In this document: positions 38,221-51,000 of the stretch, in pieces
How the letters are laid out: the number at the start of each line of letters is the position of its first letter
Position numbering within the stretch: position 1 is the stretch's first letter
Assembly: GCA_961205875.1 (NCBI GenBank)
Contig: OY540814.1
Coordinates: forward strand, 12,134,993-12,198,992
Direction: 5' to 3'
Origin: Sialis fuliginosa
Taxonomy: Eukaryota; Arthropoda; Insecta; Megaloptera; Sialidae
Length of the DNA stretch: 64,000 nucleotides
Made by a program: the position numbers and the translations under genes
The notes under the pieces: model-generated
The model's input: only the letters and a program-made list of their open reading frames with translations
What the model was told of the DNA's origin: nothing
Database searches by the model: none

Positions 38221-38990
38221 TGTAGAGAATTAAATTTCCTACAACAAAGCGGGTGTGTTTGTCGCGGCTTACGGAAAGATGACGTGAATATACGTCTATA
38301 ATGTTCGCTAAGAAATCATTTTATTGTCATTGGTATCGGGAAAAAAATTAGATGGCGGCCATCTTTTCTTAAATGTCACTTTCGTCATTACTATACATAT
38401 TATCCCAAAGACACCAGTTGAAAATTTATAATATGCATATATGTTTTAAATTACAATTTAATTTAGTATGTATGAGAGATGATAGTTCCAAATAGACGTT
38501 TCTCTGTTATTCAATTATCACTTAAATATTTTTAAAGATAATATAAAACATTTATTATTAATTAATTTTATAATTCAAAACAACTGTTATTTATTTTAAA
38601 ATCCGTATGTTACGCCAATGACTCGTGGAGCGATATTGTAACAGCGCTAGGTAATGTGTTATTTGTCCTTTATCTTTCCTTATCTAGGGCCGCAACGAAC
38701 TGTTTTTAAATAATTCAATCAAGTAAAAATTCCTACAAACTGTCAAAATTAGATTAGCAAGAATCAAATACATAACCTTCAAAATGATTATATTCTTCGC
38801 CTTACGCATTTAGCGAGATTAATGTACTCCGGCCCTTCTTCAAAACGATTAAATCTTCGCATTATGATTCGTGGAGCGATATGGTAACAACGCTAAGTCA
38901 TAAAAGAACGTATCTTTAAAAATACTGGATGTATGAATTGAGCACTCAGAATCTTTTTTGTAGGAAATTTAATTCTCTACAAATTGTTGC
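38221..38990. repeat. Region bounded by two TTGTAGRRAATTNAATTYYCTACAA copies
   Basis: Imperfectly palindromic copies of TGTAGAGAATTAAATTTCCT lie at 38221 and 38959. Between them, GACTCGTGGAGCGATATTGT at about 38621 recurs as GATTCGTGGAGCGATATGGT at about 38867, and ATTTAGCGAGATTAATGTAC is present. Probably one or more decayed elements just downstream of the last Zasp66-like exon. Confidence 0.5.
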
Positions 38991-39099
38991 TGTAAGAAAC
39001 ACCCTATGCATTACGCTTACAACCGGCCCTGCATGGTTTCACAAGTGTACCAGTTTTAAAATAGCGCTGTAATGATTATTATTTGACACATATCCAACA

Positions 39100-42000
39100 C
39101 TAACATTCCCACTTAAGCGTGGTAATTACCTGTATGACGTTGACTATGTCCTCTTCAGCGACAACTAAACTGGGTCTGCTGGCGACCCCCTTCATTTGAG
39201 GCGTGTCCATCTCGTGGATCATCTTGAATACTTCACTGTTCTTTAAGTGATCAAGAGTTTTCGGTGGAGGCTGGTATTTCAAGAAATTGATTCTGAAATA
39301 TTTCATTTATTATTTTATTTTAATCAATGGGTATTATATTAATTGAGCTAAAATCCCCTCTCCGACTCCCTTCCCTCAAAAATTATATCTATATATAATA
39401 TTAATACGTGAACATCGAAAATTGTCGTACGTTTTTTTAGTATTTATTATAAAAGCAGGTGAATGAAACTTATATTATTCGAAAGATACTGTGCCATAGA
39501 TGTACAAAAAAAGCATGTGTGTATGTTGTCGTTAAGGCAGGTAAAATGAAGTTAACATACAAACATGATTTTCCCTCTCGCTGTTTGTTTATTTCCCCTC
39601 GCATCATTGAACAGCATAGCAATACTCCCAGCGCCACCAAGCGGCAAAAATAAATAGTTTTCAGTTTCTGCCAAACGTAGAGAATGTGTATAGAAATTTC
39701 AATTCGCGTTCAATTGCAATGTTTTTATTTGGTTTGTGTTGTAAAAGTAGGTTAGGTACATACATATTTGTATGTTGCCGTTAAGGCAGGTAAAATATTG
39801 GTCTAATTTCGACCATAGACGATACTAGTTACTATTATTACGATATTAAAAAAAATCCAATAAATTGTTTTTAATATATTTTTCAGTGTTTTTAGAAATT
39901 TTTTTAAGTTTTTTTATTTTTCCCTTTTCAGTGGCGTACCTTCGAAGTAATTTATACGGGACCACCTCGGAAGTATACTCTTTTAAACAAAACAAAAATC
40001 TTCAAAATCAGTGCATATTTGTCGAACATACCCGAACATACATAAAAAATATATATATATTATCAAATTGAAAACCTCCTCCTTTTTTTAAATCCGTTAA
40101 AACGTCGAGTAAATTGATCAAAACTTGACTTTAGTTACTGTGGCTTCTGAACGGTGCAAGCATATTTATAAAATACAAAAGGTAAAACCAATCTTCAGAA
40201 ATTACCCCATAACCGTCCCAGGTAAAAAAAAAATTACCTATATTCAGTTAATTATAAGTCGCGACAAAAGAATTCGCAAAACAATTCTGCATAGTAATTA
40301 TTTTTTTTATATTACGAATGTGGTGACATCATTTTTGGGCTTTTAAAATATTTAATGATATTTTAATTGTTTGATGGCTATTATTTTGTGGTGTTTTACT
40401 GTAATTAATGCAATTTATGTACCGTACCCAGCTTCATAATTACATTTAGTTCCGTAATCCCATTAATTAAAAATATACAAAACTTTTTATTATACCTACA
40501 GCGTTTAAATGTGTATTCGATACTTTTTTGTGTTGGTATTTATAAAGACATATTTTATATTTCTATAAATATGAGACATGCGTTACTTTTCACCCAAACA
40601 AAAAAATATATTTCTAACGGTGTTTACTGTTTAATAAGCATCGCGTATTGAATTTTTAATTTATGTGAATTATTAATTAAATATGTTAGAGATGTAATAA
40701 ATAATAATATATAAAATATATTTTTTTAAATAGATTTTTTGCTTCTAATTTTAATTCATTATTTTACTGATAAGAAGAATAAAATGGGACCCAAAATTCA
40801 ATAAAATCAATTTTACATAGATTTAATAGAGACCTATCTAGAGGTTGGAGAATTTAAAAATAAGTTGTAGTTTTGATTTACTGAGCAAAAAGTATAAAAT
40901 TCAACAATGTTTACTAAAAAAAGTATTTTTTTTTAGTAAAGTAAAAATTTTTGTGTAAATTTCACGAATCGGAAACAAACAATTCGTGATGAACCGTGTG
41001 TTGTGGGCCTATTGCATGAGCATGTTGGGTGGCTTGTTGAATATTTTAGGTCACTATGATTTTGTGGATATTAACCCTGGTAACATCGGGTCCTATGCGC
41101 TAGTAAATAATGAATAACGTCTATATACCTACATATATATTTTAAGTATATGAATGTATATAGAAATCAGAGCTGTCAATACTTTTTGTACTTAAAATAT
41201 TTTTTAAAATAGTAAAAAGTTATTGATACAAGTAAAATAGTTGAAGTACTTACTTAAAATTAGCAAAAATGACTGAATACTTTAAGTACTTTAACCGAAT
41301 ACATGTAACAACTCTGACTAATATATTTTAGTATGCAAAAAGTACTTACCGTTTTTGTTCGATAACTTTGCTCGGTACCATCGGACAATTGGAGACCCTG
41401 AAAACGGCAGACACTCAGTGCAATGCTTTAATATTATTATTTATTAACATTTAATGCGACATTTATATCAAATAGGGTAAATGCGCCTTATTATTCATAT
41501 AATATGATTTTTTTCTGAGAAGGTACCTATTTGAAAAATATTATCTATAATTTGTAAAAACAATTATGAAAATGCAGGAATGCTGCAATAAAATACACAG
41601 TTGTCCCAAGATATATAGTCCAAAAATTAGTTGATTTGGTCTTCTACAGGGTTCCACTAAGAATATTTGTTTAGAGTGCAATTTTGTAACCCTATAGGTA
41701 CTGAATTTCAGAACATTAAAAAAATAACACTTTCAATAAAATAAGTAGATATTTTATTGTGAAATGAAAAATAGAGTTGGAAACAACTATAGAAGCACAT
41801 TATTATTTAGTTATTAAGTTGTTTCCAGCCTTACTTTTCACTTCACAATTAAATATCTACTTAATTTATTGAAATTGTTTTTTTTTTAATGCTCTGAAAT
41901 TCTGTACAAAAGTTATAATTCCTTTGAGTCGTCACGATTTTATCTCCAAAAAATGAAAAAAAATTACTAGAATGACAGAAAATAAGAAATATTTTATAAT

Positions 42001-45000
42001 ATTAATATTTATTAATTCTTTCTCTCCTGTATATTTATTATCTACATATATGACGTAAGCACATTTACCCTATTGCACAGTAATATTTTCTAACAGATAA
42101 TAATATAGAACGGATATACGTACTTCTATAAAAACAATACATGTAATTAGTTAAAAGTGTTAGACATTTTTTTATTCCAAACCTGTTTGTAGTAATGAGC
42201 GTTCAGTTAAGGTTTTATATCATTAACTTTATTAAAGTTTTTTACTCAGATTTCAGTTATAAATATAGTTTATTTTACATAGATAGCCAATGATTATACC
42301 TGACATAATTAATTAATATTTCATAATCTGTGTATCTTAATAAATATAAAACCTTATACACATATTTACATAATTTAATAATAAATAATATTTATCAGAC
42401 CACTAGATGTTATTTGGTAATAAGTTTTCATGTTGTATATTTATAAAATTTATTTAATATACAATATTTTCAATTAAAAAATACCTCTATATAATAGATA
42501 ATATATTAGTAAAAATAAAAGTAAATATTGACTCCCAAATAGACCCAGAGCAGTAGCTCTTCCTGGGAAAAAATTTAGATCTAAAGTGATCAAATCAGAT
42601 CTTGATAGATCTGCATTTTGAGACAAATCATGATCAGTGAAGACCTGAAAAGATCTCTGAAGATCGTTGTAGATCGCGATAGAGTTGATTTATTAATAAT
42701 CTTCTAAAACCGAGACTTATTTATAATTCGTTTCATTTAAATGTAATCTCGTCTTATTACGTCCTAATTAATGACCGTAGTTGAGACAAGATCTCGTCTT
42801 AGTTTACAGCCCTAAATTCAGAACTGTGCACAAGTACAAAACAAATAAGTACAATTAATCTTCAAAAATATGTTCTTAAGAACAAGTCAGGAAGTGAGTT
42901 CCAAAGCTCGTTCGTTCCATTTAAAAAAAATCGAGATGTCAGTGTATTTAAAAAGAATTTTTGGCATTATTTCATATTGTAATGCAACTTAATCATAATA
43001 TAATTGAGCGAGTTTTGCTCAAAACTGACATTACAATATGAAATAATGCCAAAAATTCTTTCAAAATCCACTGACATCTCAATTTTTTTTAAATGGAACT
43101 CACCTTCTCAAGTACATTGCCAATAAAACGTACATAAGTACTTTTTGTAACTGTACTTTTTATGTAATTGCATTTACAATTAAAGTATAATTTTGAAACT
43201 AAAAAGATACTGTTGATGTACTTATGTACATTTTTAAGAATATAAATACAATTACTTTTCCACAAATTACTTTTTTTCATAAAGTACTTAAGTACATGCT
43301 CAGCTCTGCCTAAATTACATAGTTTTCTTATAAAATTAATTTTAAAGATTAAATGTGAATTTCTTTATAATAGTAAAAAATACTTACCATCAATATATTA
43401 ATCAAAAATCTTCAACAACAGAAATACGTTAACAGATACCTAAAAATACTAATCAATTGTTAATAACAATATGTTATATACATTAAAAACTTAATTTCCA
43501 AATATACCTATAAATTGGCTTATATTTATCAGACCATGGCCAAACGTTGTTCCAATGACGGACCTGTAAAAACACATGACATTTACATTATGTATCCCTA
43601 AATAACAATTACCCTAGAGTTGTCCCCACAAGGACTTCAGACTGTGAGCTTATAGTTTCTGCGATTAATTCGTCGGTAAATTCGGCTCCTCTAATAATAG
43701 GCGGACAAACGTCATCTGGTCTTCGCCATCTTTTACCACCGGGTAGAATGATGGGCCTTTGTAAAGGTGTTAATGGAAAGCTAGGTCTTTGTTGTTGTTT
43801 TAAACATCTTTGTATGTAGTTTTCGTTGTGATTGTCGGTTGATATATGTTCTTGATCTGTGTCCTATATTTTGAATATTTATGAAAAAAAAGATTAAATA
43901 AGATTTTACAATATTTCTAGGTTGGTATTTTATGCAAGAATCTTTTTCTTGGGTTCTATTGTTATATTAAGAAAGAAGCCACTGTGACGGAAAAAAACGA
44001 TTTTTTATGCATTTTTCAAAGTATTTATAAATACATTATACATATTCAAAAATATGTAAAAAAAAATTAAGTTAAAATTCCGATTTTTTATATTTTTCAA
44101 TAAAATGTCCTTTGCCCGATCCTAAAATAATTAGATATCCCTATGAAAAAAATTCGCAAACATTGACAATTTTTTAATCTGTCACAGTGGCTTTCTCCCT
44201 TTAATGTTCGGTATTATTAAAAAAATTATCGAGACCTAAATCAAACCAAATACTGTCTGCAGGGTATTTAATTTAAATAATAGTAGAAATCAGCGATCTA
44301 AAAGCTGGGGTGATTAGTATACATCACAGAAAGGATAGTAGCTTTCCATTATCAATAATTGATTACCATTGCTTTAAAATTCAGACCAAAATTATAATAC
44401 CATTTTTTACCCCAAAACAATTTCTTCACTTCATTTTTTATCGAAATTTTCATCATAAAATTTCTAATAATTTTTTTTTGCTTTTGCCTCTTTTCAGTCC
44501 GAAATCACTCTGAATATTGAACAATATTTCCTTTTTTTTTGTTAATTCTAAACTGTAAGAGAATTAAAAATAATAATAACAAAAATTACTCAAATCATTT
44601 AGATTTATAACATTGGCGCCCCCAACAAAACAATTACAAGAAATTATAAATAAATATTGTAAAATTATATATAAATATTATAAGTTTCAAATAATATCAC
44701 AAAAGTCGCTGTTTATTTTAATAAAATAGATTTTATTTCTTTTTTATTATACTCAAATAGTAAATATTTTTAAGAACAATTACTAATAAATAACATAGTA
44801 GCTAATACATAGATATCCCAAAAGTCACAAGGAGTGCAGAAATTTTATGATAGGATAAAAAGCGAAGAAAGAATTTTATTTTACATTTGTATTTGGTTCG
44901 GTCTAGATCAAATTTTTTATAATTAAACGGGCATAAATGAGTTTTATAATATTTCTAGTTTGATATTTTTCATAAAAAAACGTTTTTTGAGTTTTATAAT

Positions 45001-48000
45001 TCCAATAAAAAAATTTTTTTATATATTTTCAAAAACCCATCAAAAAAATGTTTTATTAAATGACGACATAAAATGTCCCGTAATTGTAAAAACTAAAAAA
45101 AAATTATCAATGAAATTTTTTTAAATGCTGTGAACAAATTTTATTAGATACATCTATAAGTTGGATTTGATTATACCTATTGCGTATTTTTTTACAACCT
45201 TTTGTTCTTTATCATATTTCTCCTGTTCTTCCGGAGTCCTTTCCGGTTCCGGTGTTGGTTCCGGTTCGGGTGTAGGTTCTGGAGTTGGTTCCGGTTCAAC
45301 GCCTTCCTCAATTACTGACATATCTTCAACATCTGTTGTGAGTTCAGCTTCTTCAGTTGTCATGTTCATTTCATCTTTTAAATAAAAATAATTCATTAAC
45401 ATTTACATACAAGTAAAAATAAAAAATATGAGAATATAAAAAATTCTACAATAAAACAAAATACTGACAATTAGTGATTTATTGTTTCATAACACAGTAT
45501 AAGTCGAAGAAAATGTCCGTTACCTTCCCATCAAATCCCAAAACCTCTATAACGAACTAATTAGTTTTCATAGCAGATTTTTCTATATATTTTTACTCTC
45601 TATAACTCAAAGTTATCATTTTCCAACCTTTATAACTCAATGTGTCTGTAAAACCCTGATGTGTAGAAACTTTCTATTACTTAATCATTACAAGTTGAAA
45701 CCTATTTATAATACCTCGAATTATATTAATTTTAAAAAATGGTCCAAATTAACCAACTTTCCCCTATTTTGAGACGTTGAATCTTAATTTGAGTTCAAAA
45801 TAGTACTTTTATTTTGACCTCAAAGTTAGATTCAGCACCTCAAAATACATACGAATACAATGGTCTCCGAAAAAGTTTTTTACTTTCTTTTATATGGCTG
45901 TAATAAAATAAAATTGAAAATGCAATTTTTTTTGCAATTCATGATTTTAATGATATTGATTTATGATATTGATATTACCTTCAGTCATTTCACCTTCAGC
46001 GTCCGTTGTTATCTCTTCTGTCTATAAAAGTAAATAAATTATTTATCAATTTTCATATACTTTTATTATCTGAAAATAGATTTGCAAAACTTTTTTACTG
46101 TTAGTATAAATCTATATAATAATAAAATTTAAGAAAAACTTACTTTAACCTCTTCTTCTTGATGTACAAATTTCGATAATTGACTTGTTACAGCGTCTAA
46201 AGTAGCTTGAATTGTCGCTGGTAATAGAGATAATGCAAGAAGCTGTTTTTGAACCATTGCAAGCTGTTCTTCCATACTGGGTTCCACTAAAAAAAAAAAC
46301 ATTAAAATTTAAAGATTTCTGCCTGAAAATTTAATTAAATCTATGTGTTTAGTGATGGAAAAATAAGGGGTCAATTATTAAGTTTTTTTGATTAAAATAA
46401 TTATTATTATTGTAAAATTAAATTATTTTAAACTACTTTTACTACAAATTAATAAATAATTAGTCGATTTGATTTTAAATTTTTATACATCAAACTAGAC
46501 CAGCGTTTCTAAACTTTTTTACCCTGAACCCGTTGAATAGTATTCATGTTTGAAGGAACTCTTATCAAAATATTTTATACTCTAACTTTATTATTTATAA
46601 ACTTAACGAAAACATAATATATTTTTTACTTAATTACAACTTCTCTCGAAACCCATAGCCATGTCTCGCGGAACCCTAGTTGAGAAACATTGAACTAGAT
46701 TACATAAGAAATCAATCTGCAAAGTAATTGACAGGTTTTCAGTAGTGTAACTTGAAGGAGGACCTCCCCCCAAATAATATAGAAGTAAGGTGGCCAGTTA
46801 GTAATTATATATGGATGTATACTAACAATAAGACAAAAGTATTTTTATACACTGAAGAGTCGAAAAAAATCTTCATAAATATATGGTACTTGATCTTTCA
46901 TTATTTTTTCAAAAGTTCCTTCCCCCCCCCCCCCCCCCAAAAAAAAAAAAGAAAAAAAATTCTGGTTTTCATAGTAATAATTGTAGCTAGTTATACATAT
47001 TTCTATTTACCTGGTGGTGGTGGAGGAGTTTCCTCTTTGTAAGATTCCACTGGCTCGGATTCTGCAGGGGTAGAGTAGTCAGGTTGGTTCTCGGAGTAAC
47101 TGTAACCCTCCGTGTCTCCATCTACTCCGGACAGTTCTGTGGGGGGTCTGTCCGTGTCCTCGGCTTCGCTGGTGGGAGGTTCGCTCTGAGGACGCTCTTC
47201 TGGGATCGGTGTAGACGGCTGTTTATTTAATATTTTATTTATAACATTCGTTTACATTTAGGCGTTAATTTTAATACCATATTTTTTTCAAATGAATTTA
47301 CAAAAAAAAAACATTTGGTGTGAGAGTCTGCAATGTTTTAAATAAATATATAATTTCATTTTTTTTAATTTCATTTTTTTAATTTTAATAAAAACAACTG
47401 CAAGCTTTAGGCTGCGGACCGCGTGTTTGATACCGCTGATGTTAATTATTTCACAAATGATAAAACTTCAAGATTTTTTCAATCTAAACCCCTTATCAGT
47501 ATTTATTCAATTAATTCTAAAAAGAATGTTTTTTTGAAATCACTTATTATTATATTTATTTTTAAAGCGTTTGGCTAAAGCAAATAATAGATACTTACTG
47601 CACTATCTTCTTTGATTTTTTTTATTTTCTTTATGATGACTCTATATGGTGGTGCCTGTATATATGATAAAAATATATTAATGGAATTTTAATCATTTAA
47701 TTTTTATATAAATAATTAATTGTTACATTATTAAAAAAATAATTTCACTATCTAAAGTTCTAATTTTGTAAGCTCATGCTTAATAAAAATAAATTAATGC
47801 CTTATCTAAATGAATGTGATTAATTTAACCACCCAGTTATGATTAACACCCCCTTAAATAATATAAATAAAAAAATAAAGTTAAAATAACATAATTCCCA
47901 ATTAAATAAGAAATAATAAGGCAAATTTAATAAACTATCAATAGATTCAAATACAACTATTTCATTTACACAATGTAACGATGCAATTTCCTAATATGTT

Positions 48001-51000
48001 TATTATTATGTTTTGAATTTTAAATATAGGGTGTCCAAGATAAGCGTGAAATGCATAGGGATTTCCAAAACGGTAAGAGATATAGATTCGGTTAAATGAG
48101 AATTATTTGTAAAGAAGGGGTGAGTATATTAATAATTCTATGTGGTTTAGGCGGTATACCCAAACATCTGAAAATTCAGAAATTCTTTAAATGACTATAA
48201 CTTTTTTGCCAAAGTAGATAGGTACTTTTTGTTTACGGTTTCTGAAAGCACTTTTGGTGTTGAATTGATTGGTGTATTTAGAATTTTTATATCACTTTTA
48301 ATTTCCGTGACAAGCCTTAACTTCAGATTTTTTTATGGGCCACTAAGTTAGCTATAGCATATTTGAACGTGTTTTTTATTTTACGTTACAACGATATGTA
48401 ACTTGTCATATTTATTGTCGAAAAAAATAAGAATATTTTTTTTTGTAATAGTTTATTGTTTTCAAATATTCATTACTTAGGAAACCCTCATGCATTTCAC
48501 GCTTATCTTGGACATCCTGTATACATATATGTACAATATAATATACTCGAAAAAACAATAATCTGAAAATACCTCCCCCCTGTCTACACATCAAAATCGG
48601 TTAAGTGGGGGCCTCTAACGATAGAGGAGAGAAACGATTTTTTTTAATGTATAGATTATTGAAAACTTACGGCAATAATTCGTAATAAATAACAAAGCGG
48701 TGAAAATCATAAATAGAGATTGCCATTTGAGAAATACCTTAAGATTTATGTAAATGAATGATATATTTAATATATATTGTAACAGTTAATAATGACGACT
48801 ATTCAACACCTATAACTAAGTACTACAATATGCAATAAATCCTGTCAAACCATAGCCACGACGTGCTCTCGACAAGTGCGCTACCCACCCGCTCGCGCTC
48901 GTATGAACATGTGAATGCTACATCTGCATTAAAATTAACCTTAGGTCCTTCTTCGGGTTTTGGTTTAGGTTTCGGTCTCTCCGGTTTCTGTAAGAACGTC
49001 GACCATTTCTTCGTCTTCTCTATTTTCTGTTCTTTGGTTTCAATTGCTTCTTCATTGAGGGTCTGTTTTGTAAAACATATTAAATAATTGATTTGTATAT
49101 ATTTAGTTTTTAGTATTATAGTGGTTAGTGGAGACATATTAGCGATTTTTTTAAATGAGGAACTGAAAGGAAGGAGCAATTTTTTTATTAACGTGTTCTA
49201 GGCATCACAGGGAGTACATAACTTTACATTGAGTGACCTCCAGAAGGCAATATTTTTGGACCTATTTGAAAAAACTGTATTTTTTACGGTTTCTCTTGTA
49301 CATTTTTTTAAATATCTACATTTCTATTGGCCGGATTTCAAAACGAAAAAAACCATTGTCTTTATTATGAATTTCCCTACAAAACTGAATAGTTAAAAAT
49401 TTTATAACGAAGACAATAGATTTTTTTGTTTCGCAATCCGGCCAATAGAAATGTAGATATTATTCCAAAAAAATTCGCTAATTTGACTCCACTAAGTGGT
49501 ATAAAATAATAACAAAATGCCTTTAATTAAACTTTTTTAAACAAATACATGCAGTTTGTAGTCTGTAGTTCGTAGTTCATTGTTACAACAATATACATAA
49601 TGTTTAATATATGTATATATAGTATTTAAGTGACTAAGAAACTACTGTTTCTCCGTTTTCTAGTAGGAATATACATAAACAGTAAGTATTTATTTCAATA
49701 CTAAAAAGATACTGCTTACATCTAAAAGACAAAGAATATCACAAGAGCTTCAAAGTTTTTAATTAAGTTTAAAATTTACAATTTTAAAATAATATATCTG
49801 CTCATATAAAGAAACTATAATAGAATCAAAATTTTGATACATAAAACAGGAAATATTTAAAACCCAGCTTCAATCAGTACATTAAAGTATGAAAATGTTT
49901 TTTCAATTAATAAATACTATTTTTAAGTGTTTAAGAGTAAAGACAATAATGATTTGCTAAAACTGAAGCTACATAATTGTAGTAATAATGAATATCCATG
50001 ACAAAATAGAGATCAAAAATGCAAATAAAAAACTAATGCATATCACATCCAGTTAATGTATTTTGTATAAAATGTACATAAACAACTTGCAAATGAACGT
50101 TTAGTTATTTTTCTAAAAATGATAAAACATTTGTGCATAATGATCTTTTAAAACCATTCCAGATGACTATTATACTTACTTTAAAAACAACAGATTCTTT
50201 AATAAAATTGACTTTAGGTATGAGTTTTTGAAAGTTTACCCTGTAACGATTTCAAACATATTTGATATATCATAAATCACATTTGAAATTATATAAATGT
50301 GCATAATAATGTTTTTTTTACTATTTAAATAACATTTTGGGTAAGAAATATCTAAACAGAGAAAATTGTATTGGAAAAATAACGATTAGAATGTAGGTAA
50401 CTGGATAAAAATACTTTATAATTATGAAGAATATATTTAGAAATAAATGAATTAAAATGTAAAAATACATTACAAGTAATTATACTCTTGTTTGTTAAAA
50501 AAATAGAACTGACATTGAGTATTTTTCAAGCATTTAAAAATTGTTTACTAAACTATTCAGTATTTATTTTATATTTTTATAAACAATTTGATTTAGAGCA
50601 AAAACTAAGCTAACTCTATCTGCAAGGTATCAAATAATAAAATATACGTGTACCGAACCGCAATAATTATTTGTCCGCTGTTTTTAAACAAACTGATCAA
50701 TTATCATCAAATCACGCTGCAAGACAGTTAAATTAATATATAGACTAATATCTAGTAATGGCAGTAATCAAAGATCAACAAATATTTCTAATATAGTACA
50801 TTTAATTTAAAAATGTTCAATACTGGGGTATTGTTTAAGACTGGTACCTTATTATTTTTTTTATCAAATGATTAATCATATTACGTGAGACCCCTATCTT
50901 CATGAGACCCACAGCTAGCGTCTCATACGTCTATTTATAAGTAAGGCACTGCCTACTAGAAATTCTTATTATCTTCGGGTTATGTAAAAATTATCATACA

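Noticed and set aside
38969-38989. Terminal exon QQFVEN for the Zasp66-like gene, 140 bases after the last donor
   Set aside because: The acceptor is good and the frame fits, but the sequence is part of a repeated TTGTAG...CTACAA word also present at 38221, so it is probably a repeat rather than a conserved exon.
39008-39067. Alternative terminal exon RYFKTGTLVKPCRAGCKRNA
   Set aside because: In frame and preceded by a plausible acceptor, but it contains GGGCCGGTTGTAAGCG-type repeat sequence; no family resemblance.
48823-48939. Read-through extension of coding exon 6 as a larger gene
   Set aside because: It is simply the intron after the GTTAAT donor staying open by chance; the extension has no recognisable domain. 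Kept only as a possible alternative tail.
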